NCBI RefSeq assembly: GCF_903969135.1
Contig: NZ_LR824569.1
Location: forward strand, 3,369,001-3,433,000
DNA: 64,000 bases
Direction of reading: 5' to 3'
DNA from: Chryseobacterium sp. JV274
Lineage (GTDB): Bacteria > Bacteroidota > Bacteroidia > Flavobacteriales > Weeksellaceae
The notes under the pieces are model-generated. The model was not told the origin of the DNA. It ran no database searches and saw only the letters and a program-made list of their open reading frames with translations. Positions 41,557 through 49,229 of this stretch are shown here, in pieces. How positions within the stretch are numbered: position 1 is the stretch's first letter; each line of letters opens with the position of its first letter. A program made the position numbers and the translations under genes.

Positions 41557-42810
41557 TTATTTTACGATGTAATTAAAATCAGGTCTGATAATTCCGGGTA
41601 ATACATTGATATTTTTACCCATTTTTACATTTTCAACTTCAAAACCTATTATTTCGTTGGCTACAAAAAGAGGGATTCTTTGATCTTCTCCAAACATGAG
41701 TTTGAAATAATAATTACCCGTATTGAGTAAGTGTGGTGGGATTTCGAATTCTACAACATATTCTTTTTTCTGAGAATCATTTTGAGTAGTAATGGGAGCC
41801 CCTGTATGGAAAACTACCGCTTCTTCATATGTTCTCAGCTCAAAAGTTGTATCAATATTGATATTTTCTTTGAAATTATAAAATCTAAGCAGGATTTTAA
41901 TCCCTGATTCTATATCTAAAAACTGTCCTTTTGTAGGTTTAACAGAAAATTCTAATATTTTGATATTTTCATTTCCTAAAGCTGTTTCCAACGGCCCTTC
42001 ATGAAGGTAAATTGATTGCTTCTCAGAGCTTTTCTGATATTCTGCAATGGTATCTAAAATACCTCCGCTATATGTTAACTGCCCTTGGTGAAGTAAAATT
42101 CCGGATGAACAAAGCTCTTTTATTGCAGTCATATTATGGCTTACAAATAAGATGGTTCTTCCTTCTCCTTTGGTGACATCATTCATCTTTCCAAGGCATT
42201 TTTTCTGAAAGTCTGCATCACCCACTGCTAAAACCTCGTCAACGATTAAAATCTCAGATTCTAAGTGAGCTGCTACAGCAAACGCAAGGCGAACATACAT
42301 TCCCGAAGAATATCTTTTAACAGGAGTATCAATATATCTCTCAACACCAGAAAAATCTACAATTTCATCAAATTTTCTCTTGATTTCTTTCCTTGTCATT
42401 CCTAAAATAGCACCATTGAGAAAAACATTTTCCCGTCCTGTCATTTCAGGATGAAATCCTGTTCCTACTTCCAATAGAGAAGCAATTCTTCCATTGGTAT
42501 AAATCTTACCTGTCGTAGGTTTTGTAACTTTACTTAAAACCTTTAACAGTGTTGATTTTCCTGCACCGTTTCTTCCGATAATTCCTACAGCATCTCCCTT
42601 TTCGATTTCAAAATCGATATCACGGAGAGACCATACATATTCAGAGTCTCCCTTGGTTGTTCTGTCATTGGTTTCTCCAATTTTCAAATAAGGATCTTCC
42701 TTTCCTCTTATTTTATACCAGAACCTGTTGAGATCATGAGACAATGTTCCTGTACCGACTTGTCCCAGACGGTATTGTTTAGATATGTTTTCTGCTTTTA
42801 AAGCTAGCAT
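41557..42810 (-). CDS. wzt: ABC transporter ATPase for glycan export (Wzt) with C-terminal domain
   Basis: 417 residues. ATPase part: Walker A GIIGRNGAGKSTLL, signature YSSGMYVRLAFAVAA, Walker B ILIVDEVLAVGD. From about 260 a beta-sandwich Wzt-C domain follows (GNENIKILEFSVKPTKG, TFELRTYEEAVVFHTGAPI). In known systems this domain recognises a modified chain end before export. It powers Wzm to move an undecaprenyl-linked glycan across the inner membrane. Confidence 0.93.
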   Translation of the reverse strand: MLALKAENISKQYRLGQVGTGTLSHDLNRFWYKIRGKEDPYLKIGETNDRTTKGDSEYVWSLRDIDFEIEKGDAVGIIGRNGAGKSTLLKVLSKVTKPTTGKIYTNGRIASLLEVGTGFHPEMTGRENVFLNGAILGMTRKEIKRKFDEIVDFSGVERYIDTPVKRYSSGMYVRLAFAVAAHLESEILIVDEVLAVGDADFQKKCLGKMNDVTKGEGRTILFVSHNMTAIKELCSSGILLHQGQLTYSGGILDTIAEYQKSSEKQSIYLHEGPLETALGNENIKILEFSVKPTKGQFLDIESGIKILLRFYNFKENINIDTTFELRTYEEAVVFHTGAPITTQNDSQKKEYVVEFEIPPHLLNTGNYYFKLMFGEDQRIPLFVANEIIGFEVENVKMGKNINVLPGIIRPDFNYIVK

Positions 42811-42844
42811 GTTTTTTTAATTTAAATTTTTAAACAGGAAATAA

Positions 42845-43693
42845 TTACACCGTATCCATAAAGGTTTTTTCAACTTTATTGAATACAACAATTCCTATCA
42901 TCAAAAGGATAAGAATAATAATAGTACTAATTCCCAGCATAGCGGGAGAAAAGTCTCCAACACCGATCCAAGCGTATTTAAAACATTCAAAAATACCGGT
43001 TAAGGGGTTGTAATATGCTAATTTTTTGAAGAATCCTGGTAATGAGGAGGCAGGATATATTACTGGAGTTGCATACATATACAAGCTTACCCCAAAACCT
43101 AATAGCATTGCCAAATCTTTATATTTCGTAGTGAGTGAAGAAAATATCATTCCAACACCTAATGCAAAAAGAGCCATCAGGAATATAAGAAAAGGGGTTG
43201 CAAGAATCCAGATGTTAGGATGGGCTTCTCCTTTATAGTAATAATAAGCCCACGCAAGGATGAATAGAATAAACTGTACTCCAAACCTCATAAGGTTAGA
43301 GATGACGATTGACAATGGGGTAACCAGTCTTGGAAAATATACTTTTCCGAAAATTCCGGCATTTCCTGTAAAAGTGGAGGATGTAGCCAGTAAAGAGGCA
43401 GAAAAATAATTCCAAAGAGTAACGCCGGCCAGATAAAAAAGAAGAGGTGGTGCTCCATCTGTTGGGAGTTTCGCAATTCTTCCAAAAATAACCAGATATA
43501 CGATGGTTGTTAGAATGGGATTGATAAAAAACCATATAGGTCCTAAAATAGTCTGCTTAAAACTGGATATAAAATCTCTCTTTACAAACATATAGACAAG
43601 ATCTTTGTATTTCCAGACTTCTTTTAGCTTCAAGTCAAATAACGAATGATTTGCACCAATCGTCTCAGTCCACTTCTGTTGTGGTTCATTCAT
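42845..43693 (-). CDS. wzm: ABC transporter permease for glycan export (Wzm)
   Basis: 282 residues from the ATG at 43693. A longer frame begins with a TTG at 43711, which is part of the TAAATTTG promoter box and therefore cannot be translated. ABC-2 type permease with six helices: YKDLVYMFVKRDFISSFKQT, LGPIWFFINPILTTIVYLVI, NYFSASLLATSSTF, YATPVIYPASSLP. Partner of the adjacent wzt. Confidence 0.93.
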   Translation of the reverse strand: MNEPQQKWTETIGANHSLFDLKLKEVWKYKDLVYMFVKRDFISSFKQTILGPIWFFINPILTTIVYLVIFGRIAKLPTDGAPPLLFYLAGVTLWNYFSASLLATSSTFTGNAGIFGKVYFPRLVTPLSIVISNLMRFGVQFILFILAWAYYYYKGEAHPNIWILATPFLIFLMALFALGVGMIFSSLTTKYKDLAMLLGFGVSLYMYATPVIYPASSLPGFFKKLAYYNPLTGIFECFKYAWIGVGDFSPAMLGISTIIILILLMIGIVVFNKVEKTFMDTV

Positions 43694-43708
43694 CTGTGTA
43701 AGTTTTTG

Positions 43709-43716
43709 CAAATTTA
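43709..43716 (-). promoter_or_regulatory. -7 box TAAATTTG of wzm
   Basis: Exact TAnnTTTG on the minus strand, 15 bases before the wzm ATG at 43693. With the terminator at 43815-43842 it separates the ugd-rmlB-rmlA unit from the export and assembly genes. Confidence 0.5.
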
Positions 43717-43814
43717 TAATAATTAATTCTTACCGTATCTTTTCGTTTATAAATTTTCATGATAAATAAAACTAAAAATCAACAACTAATATATTGATAA
43801 TTGATGGTATGAAC

Positions 43815-43842
43815 AAAAACTATTGGCCATAAAGCCAATAGT
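43815..43842 (-). terminator. intrinsic terminator after rmlA
   Basis: Perfect 9-bp stem ACTATTGGC/GCCAATAGT, 6-base loop, then TTTTTG on the minus strand; 26 bases after the rmlA stop. Confidence 0.8.
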
Positions 43843-43867
43843 CTATGATTTTTATAAATTATTTTTG

Positions 43868-44731
43868 TTATTTCCCGATAAGTTGTTTCAGATATTCACC
43901 ATAGCCGCTTTTGCCATATTTTACCGCAGTTTCAAGCAGTTTTTCTTCATTAATGAATTTATTCCTGAACGCTATTTCTTCAATACAGCCGATTTTAAAC
44001 CCTTGTCTTTTTTCTATAACACTTACAAATTCTGAAGCGTCATGAAGAGAGTCAAAAGTTCCGGTGTCCAGCCATGCAGTACCTCTGTCAAGAACTGCAA
44101 CCTCAAGCTTTTCATTTTTTAAATAGACGTTGTTGATATCAGTAATTTCCAACTCGCCTCTTGCAGAAGGCTTGATGTTTTTAGCAATTTCTACCACATC
44201 GTTATCATAAAAATAAAGACCCGGTACTGCATAATTTGACTTAGGATTTATAGGTTTTTCTTCAATAGAAACTGCCTTTAAATCTTTATCAAATTCTACA
44301 ACCCCATATCTTTCGGGGTCAGCAACGTGATAGGCAAAAACAACTCCTCCATTCGGGTTGGTTTTATTTTTCAGTAAAGTTCCCATTTCGGAACCGTAGA
44401 AAATATTATCACCTAATACCAGTGCAGCAGAATCATTGCCGATAAACTGGTCTCCCAAAATAAATGCCTGCGCTAAACCATCAGGGCTTGGCTGTACAAC
44501 ATATTCTATATTACAGCCAATTTGAGAACCATCTCCCAAAAGTTTGATAAACCCGGCCTGGTCGTGTGGGGTAGTAATGATTAGGATATCCTTGATTCCG
44601 GCTAAAAGAAGTGTGGAAAGCGGATAATAGATCATTGGTTTGTCATAAACAGGCATCAGCTGCTTGCTTACGGCAATGGTTAGAGGGTAAAGTCTTGTTC
44701 CGGAACCTCCGGCTAATATTATTCCTTTCAT
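43868..44731 (-). CDS. rmlA: glucose-1-phosphate thymidylyltransferase
   Basis: 287 residues, the usual length. It makes dTDP-glucose. [11 protein letters not shown] at 8-18, [53 protein letters not shown] and [10 protein letters not shown] are complete family motifs. Third gene of the ugd-rmlB-rmlA unit, followed by a terminator. Confidence 0.96.
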   Translation of the reverse strand: MKGIILAGGSGTRLYPLTIAVSKQLMPVYDKPMIYYPLSTLLLAGIKDILIITTPHDQAGFIKLLGDGSQIGCNIEYVVQPSPDGLAQAFILGDQFIGNDSAALVLGDNIFYGSEMGTLLKNKTNPNGGVVFAYHVADPERYGVVEFDKDLKAVSIEEKPINPKSNYAVPGLYFYDNDVVEIAKNIKPSARGELEITDINNVYLKNEKLEVAVLDRGTAWLDTGTFDSLHDASEFVSVIEKRQGFKIGCIEEIAFRNKFINEEKLLETAVKYGKSGYGEYLKQLIGK

Positions 44732-44820
44732 TTGGTGGTGCGTATTACGCTTATTTCTTTTGTGTTATAAATTGATTTTATTTTGCTATTTCTGGATTGT
44801 CCTTTCAATAGCTAAGACCT

Positions 44821-45900
44821 TTAGCTGTATTGTTTGTTGTAGTAATCCTGATAATTTCCTGAAGTTACATTTTCAAGCCATTCTTTATTTTCAAGATACC
44901 AGTCAATCGTTTTTCCCAGCCCTTCTTCAAAAGTTACCGAAGGTTTCCAGCCTAAGTCCTTATTTAGTTTCGTGGCATCAATAGCATAGCGCTTGTCATG
45001 GCCAGGTCTGTCCTTTACAAAAGTGATCAGTTTTTCAGAATAGCCTTCCGGTTTTTCTAGTTTAGCATCCATTTGCTTGATCAGTTCTTTTACAAGATCA
45101 ATATTCTGCCACTCATTGAATCCTCCGATATTGTAAGTCTCACCAGTTTTTGCTTCATTGAAAATCTGATGAATTGCTTTGGCGTGATCAATTACAAATA
45201 ACCAGTCTCTCGTATATTTCCCATCACCATAAATAGGAAGAGGTCTTTCGTTGATAATATTTGAGATGCAAAGAGGAATAAGTTTTTCCGGAAAATGATT
45301 GGGTCCATAATTGTTTGAACAATTAGAAACGATGAACGGCATTCCGTAAGTATTTCCATAAGCTCTTACCAAATGATCAGAAGCTGCTTTTGAAGCAGAA
45401 TATGGAGATTGAGGGTCATATGAAGTTGTTTCTAAAAAGAATCCGGTTTCACCCAAACTTCCATATACTTCATCAGTGGAAATATGGTAGAAAAGGTTGG
45501 TTCTTTTTTCATCCGGGAATCTGCCATGGGTGTGGTCAGGGTTTAATGTCCAGAACTCTTTACAAAGATTCAGAAGATTGGCTGTTCCGTTTACATTGGT
45601 GTTAATAAACGCCATTGGATCTGTAATACTTCTGTCTACATGACTTTCTGCCGCCAAATGTACTACAGCATCGGGATTATATTTTTCAAAAACCTTTCTG
45701 AGTTCTTCCGGGTTTGTGATGTCTGCTTTTTCGAAAACGTAATTGGGTTCATTTTCAATGTCCTTTAAGTTTTCAAGATTTCCGGCGTAGGTGAGGGCAT
45801 CAAGATTGATGATCTTTGTATCCGGATTGTTTTTTACAAATTCTCTTACAACATGGGAGCCGATGAATCCGGCACCTCCTGTAATGATAATGTTTTTCAT
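44821..45900 (-). CDS. rmlB: dTDP-glucose 4,6-dehydratase
   Basis: 359 residues. It makes dTDP-4-keto-6-deoxyglucose. TGGAGFIGSH near the start, HLAAESHVDRSI, STDEVYGSLG with the catalytic Asp-Glu pair (TDE), SPYSASKAASDHLV (Tyr about 166, Lys about 170) and FVKDRPGHDKRYAID. With rmlC and rmlD absent, the product is more likely to flow to the FdtA-type branch than to rhamnose. Confidence 0.96.
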   Translation of the reverse strand: MKNIIITGGAGFIGSHVVREFVKNNPDTKIINLDALTYAGNLENLKDIENEPNYVFEKADITNPEELRKVFEKYNPDAVVHLAAESHVDRSITDPMAFINTNVNGTANLLNLCKEFWTLNPDHTHGRFPDEKRTNLFYHISTDEVYGSLGETGFFLETTSYDPQSPYSASKAASDHLVRAYGNTYGMPFIVSNCSNNYGPNHFPEKLIPLCISNIINERPLPIYGDGKYTRDWLFVIDHAKAIHQIFNEAKTGETYNIGGFNEWQNIDLVKELIKQMDAKLEKPEGYSEKLITFVKDRPGHDKRYAIDATKLNKDLGWKPSVTFEEGLGKTIDWYLENKEWLENVTSGNYQDYYNKQYS

Positions 45901-45904
45901 TTAT

Positions 45905-47218
45905 TTATTTTGAGATGGTCTTTCTTCCTATACTTTTATAATGAAATCCGTTTTGTTCAGGGATTTCCAATGGGTACATATTTCTGCCGTCGAAAATGAC
46001 TTTGTTTTTCATTTTTTTAGCCATAAGCTCAAAATTAGGATTTTTAAACTCTGGCCATTCTGTGGCGATAAATAATGCATCAACATCTTCCAATGCGTCA
46101 TACATTCCTTTGGCATATTGTATTTTGCTGCCAAGGAGTTTCTGAACATTGCTTTCAGCAACAGCATCATAGGCTATAATCTCTGCGCCCTTTTCTAATA
46201 AAAGAGCAATGTTGTCTAAAGATGAAGCCTCTCTGATATCATCTGTATTTGCTTTGAAGGCAAGTCCCCACATGGCAATTTTCTTTCCTTTTATAGTACC
46301 ACCGAAATACTTTTCGATTTCAGACACTAAAATTACTTTTTGTGTGGTGTTTACATTTTCAGTAGCTTCCAGGATCTGGAAATTAAAATCTTCCTGTTTC
46401 CCGGATTTGATAAGAGCTTTTACATCTTTAGGAAAACAGCTTCCTCCATATCCGATTCCCGGGAATAAGAATCTATGCCCAATTCTGTCATCACTACCCA
46501 TTCCCAGTCTTACCTTATCTACATCTGCACCTACTTTTTCGCAGTAGTTTGCAATTTCGTTCATAAAGGTAATCTTTACGGCTAAAAATGAGTTCGCAGC
46601 ATATTTTGTAAGCTCCGATGATTTCTCATCCATAAAGATGATTGGAATTCCCGTATTGGTAAAAGGCTGGTAGATTTTAGACATGATGTCTTTTGCTTTT
46701 TCTGAGCTGGCACCTACAACTACTCTTGAGGGATTCATAGAGTCTTCAACGGCAAAACCTTCTCTTAAAAATTCAGGATTTGAAACTACATCAAAAGGGA
46801 GGTTTGTTTTGGAAGCGATTGTTTCTCTTACCCTGTCCGCTGTTCCTACGGGAACAGTACTTTTATTGACAACAACTTTGTATTCTGTCATCATCTCACC
46901 AATGTTGTTGGCTACCTGAAGTACATAAGATAAATCTGCAGAACCGTCTTCTCCCGGAGGAGTTGGTAATGCCAGATATATGACTTCGCTTTTATCTAAG
47001 GCTTCTTTAAGATCGGTGGTGAAAAATAATCTTTCAGACTGAATGTTTCTTAAAAACATCTCTTCAAGGTTAGGCTCATAGATGGGAACAATGCCGTTTT
47101 TCAAACCTTCTACTTTTTTTTCATCAATATCAACACAGTATACTGAATTGCCAAGTTCTGCCAGAGTAGTTCCTGTAACTAGCCCCACATAACCTGTTCC
47201 TACAATCGTTATATTCAA
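45905..47218 (-). CDS. ugd: UDP-glucose/GDP-mannose 6-dehydrogenase family protein
   Basis: 437 residues. NAD-dependent oxidation of a nucleotide sugar to the uronic acid. NAD motif VGTGYVGLVTGTTLAELG, STVPVGTADRV, SNPEFLREGFAVED, AANSFLAVKITFMNEIANYC, and the catalytic Cys about 260 in YGGSCFPKDVKAL. These motifs fit UDP-glucose dehydrogenase best. First gene of the glycan locus; a -7 box lies 26 bases upstream. Confidence 0.93.
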   Translation of the reverse strand: MNITIVGTGYVGLVTGTTLAELGNSVYCVDIDEKKVEGLKNGIVPIYEPNLEEMFLRNIQSERLFFTTDLKEALDKSEVIYLALPTPPGEDGSADLSYVLQVANNIGEMMTEYKVVVNKSTVPVGTADRVRETIASKTNLPFDVVSNPEFLREGFAVEDSMNPSRVVVGASSEKAKDIMSKIYQPFTNTGIPIIFMDEKSSELTKYAANSFLAVKITFMNEIANYCEKVGADVDKVRLGMGSDDRIGHRFLFPGIGYGGSCFPKDVKALIKSGKQEDFNFQILEATENVNTTQKVILVSEIEKYFGGTIKGKKIAMWGLAFKANTDDIREASSLDNIALLLEKGAEIIAYDAVAESNVQKLLGSKIQYAKGMYDALEDVDALFIATEWPEFKNPNFELMAKKMKNKVIFDGRNMYPLEIPEQNGFHYKSIGRKTISK

Positions 47219-47243
47219 AATGTTTGTTTTTAAATTCTAAAGA

Positions 47244-47251
47244 CAAAAGTA
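47244..47251 (-). promoter_or_regulatory. -7 box TACTTTTG of ugd-rmlB-rmlA
   Basis: Exact TAnnTTTG on the minus strand, 25 bases before the ugd ATG; no clear -33 element. Confidence 0.5.
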
Positions 47252-47326
47252 ATAAAAATCCTGTGACATATTCTTTTAATTTATTGTAAATGGATCTGGC
47301 GCTATTTGCTTGATACTTAAGATAAT

Positions 47327-47357
47327 TTTGTGTTTTTGGAAAAAATGCGTATATTTG
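47327..47357 (+). promoter_or_regulatory. TTTG-N19-TATATTTG promoter of rimP-nusA-infB
   Basis: TTTG at 47327-47330 and TATATTTG at 47350-47357 with exactly 19 bases between, a full Bacteroidota consensus promoter. Transcription should begin near 47363. Confidence 0.8.
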
Positions 47358-47362
47358 CAATG

Positions 47363-47420
47363 GATTTACGGGAAAAAATGGGAAGGCTTCGGAAGAAAGC
47401 CTTTTTTCGTACTGTAAATC
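47363..47420 (+). promoter_or_regulatory. rimP leader structure with terminator-like hairpin
   Basis: Inner stem AAGGCTT/AAGCCTT (47383-47389 and 47397-47403) followed by TTTT, enclosed by an outer pairing GATTTAC/GTAAATC (47363-47369 and 47414-47420). It lies between the promoter and the rimP ATG at 47434. It could act as an attenuator controlling this operon, for instance through NusA. Confidence 0.55.
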
Positions 47421-47433
47421 AAGATAAAATTAT

Positions 47434-47901
47434 ATGGAGTTTAGAAAAAGAATTGACGAATTGTTAAATGAATTCCTTGAGACCAGAAAAGATCTGTTTC
47501 TTATTGATCTTAAAATTTCTGCAGGGGATGATATTACAGTGATTTTAGATGGTGATAACGGAGTTTCGCTGCAGGACTGCCTTGATGCAAGCCGTGCAAT
47601 AGAATTCAATATGGATCGTGAAGAGCATGACTTCAGTCTTCAGGTGATGTCTGCGGGATTGAGCGAACCATTATCCACACCAAGACAGTTCGGTAAAAAC
47701 ATTGGAAGAGAGATTGAGGTAATGCTGGAAGATTCTTCCAAAATAGAAGGAGAATTGTCAAAAGTAGATGATGAAAAGATCACGCTTACTTTGCGTTATC
47801 GTAAGCCGAAAGATATCGGAAAAGGAAAAGTAGATGTAGAAGAGGAGAAGGAGATTCCTTACTCCGAAATCAAGAAAGCATTAGTAGTAATTAAATTTTA
47901 A
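47434..47901 (+). CDS. rimP: ribosome maturation factor RimP
   Basis: 155 residues. Needed for 30S subunit assembly. N-terminal KH-like domain with FLIDLKISAGDDITVILDGD and VSLQDCLDASRAIE, and SAGLSEPLSTPRQFGKNIGR leading into the Sm-like C-terminal domain. First gene of the conserved rimP-nusA-infB operon, 16 bases before nusA. Confidence 0.95.
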   Translation: MEFRKRIDELLNEFLETRKDLFLIDLKISAGDDITVILDGDNGVSLQDCLDASRAIEFNMDREEHDFSLQVMSAGLSEPLSTPRQFGKNIGREIEVMLEDSSKIEGELSKVDDEKITLTLRYRKPKDIGKGKVDVEEEKEIPYSEIKKALVVIKF

Positions 47902-47917
47902 AAAGAAAAAAGAATAG

Positions 47918-49153
47918 ATGGATAATATAGCGTTGATTGAATCCTTTGGTGATTTTAAAGACGAAAAGGGGATCAGTAAAATTGATCTTATGGCAATTAT
48001 TGAAGATTCACTGAAGACTCTTTTGAGAAAAAGATTTGATTCGGATGATCATTTTGATGTGATTGTAAACCCAGATAAAGGAGATTTTCAGATATTTTTA
48101 AATAAAACAATTGTAGAGGACGAAATGTCTGAAGATGATGATTTGGAAATTGAAATTTCTGAAGCAAAGAAGATTGATCCTACCTTTGAAGTAGGTGAGG
48201 ACTTTACAATGGAAATTCCTGTTGCACAGTTGGGAAGAAGAAATATTCTTACCCTTAAGCAGATTCTGGCTACAAAACTTCAGGAGCACAATAATGCAAT
48301 GCTGTACGAGCAGTTTAGAGATAAAATTGGGGAAATAGTTGTAGGAGAAATCCACCATATCCGTCATAAGCACGTGATTTTGCTGGATGATGAAGGAAAT
48401 GAATTTATTTTACCAAAAGAAAACCAGATCCCATCCGATTTCTTTAAAAAGGGTGAGAATATCAGAGCTATTGTTGAAACAGTAGACTTTAAAGGTTCTA
48501 AACCACAGATTATTATTTCCAGAACTGCACCTAAATTCCTTGAGAAATTATTAGAGCTGGAAATTCCTGAGATCCAGGACGGAACAATTATGCTGAAAAA
48601 GGTAGTAAGAATTCCTGGTGAAAAGGCGAAGATTGCAGTAGATGCTTATGATGACAGAATTGATCCGGTAGGTGCCTGTGTAGGTGTTAAAGGATCCAGA
48701 ATTCATGGGGTTGTAAGAGAGTTGAGAAATGAGAACATCGATGTTATTCAGTGGTCTAAAAACCCTGAAATTTTGGTGAAGAGAGCTTTAGGAAATGTTA
48801 CTGTCAATAAAATTGACATCAATGAGGATCAAAACTATGCATTAGTATATACTCCTGTTGAAGAGATTTCTAAAGTAATTGGAAAACAAGGACAGAATAT
48901 TAGACTGGCTTCTTGGTTGTCAGGATATGAAATTGATGTATACAGAGAGTCCAGCGAGGATGACGATGTTGAATTGAGAGAATTTAATGACGATATCGAG
49001 CAGTGGATTTTGGATGAGTTTAAGAAAGTAGGACTTACAACTGCAAAATCAGTATTAGATAAAGAAACTGAAAGTCTTTTAAATATGGTAGACCTTGAAG
49101 AAGAAACAATCGAAGAGGTAAAACGTATTTTGAGAGAAGAATTTGAAGATTAA
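47918..49153 (+). CDS. nusA: transcription termination/antitermination factor NusA
   Basis: 411 residues. N-terminal RNA-polymerase-binding domain, S1 domain around 135-200 (GEIVVGEIHHIRHKHVIL), then two KH domains (VGACVGVKGSRIHGVVREL and VIGKQGQNIRLASWLSGYEI). It lacks the C-terminal acidic repeats of the E. coli protein, normal for this phylum, and ends with a short acidic helical tail. Confidence 0.96.
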   Translation: MDNIALIESFGDFKDEKGISKIDLMAIIEDSLKTLLRKRFDSDDHFDVIVNPDKGDFQIFLNKTIVEDEMSEDDDLEIEISEAKKIDPTFEVGEDFTMEIPVAQLGRRNILTLKQILATKLQEHNNAMLYEQFRDKIGEIVVGEIHHIRHKHVILLDDEGNEFILPKENQIPSDFFKKGENIRAIVETVDFKGSKPQIIISRTAPKFLEKLLELEIPEIQDGTIMLKKVVRIPGEKAKIAVDAYDDRIDPVGACVGVKGSRIHGVVRELRNENIDVIQWSKNPEILVKRALGNVTVNKIDINEDQNYALVYTPVEEISKVIGKQGQNIRLASWLSGYEIDVYRESSEDDDVELREFNDDIEQWILDEFKKVGLTTAKSVLDKETESLLNMVDLEEETIEEVKRILREEFED

Positions 49154-49229
49154 GATTTAAATAAATTTTAATAAACAGTAAAAAGGAAATACTTTAATTT
49201 TAAAAATTAAAAAACAGTAAATAATATAG

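Noticed and set aside
43868..45900. Complete rhamnose (RmlABCD) pathway
   Set aside because: Only RmlA and RmlB are present. The cupin at 41147 has FdtA/QdtA motifs, not RmlC motifs, and no RmlD-type reductase accompanies them.
20187..47218. The glycan locus as a mobile element or prophage
   Set aside because: No integrase, transposase, terminal repeat or tRNA-end duplication was seen; it is a typical variable polysaccharide locus.
47360..47467. Leader peptide frame of 35 codons overlapping the rimP start
   Set aside because: Its ATG lies at or before the expected transcription start, so it would not be translated.
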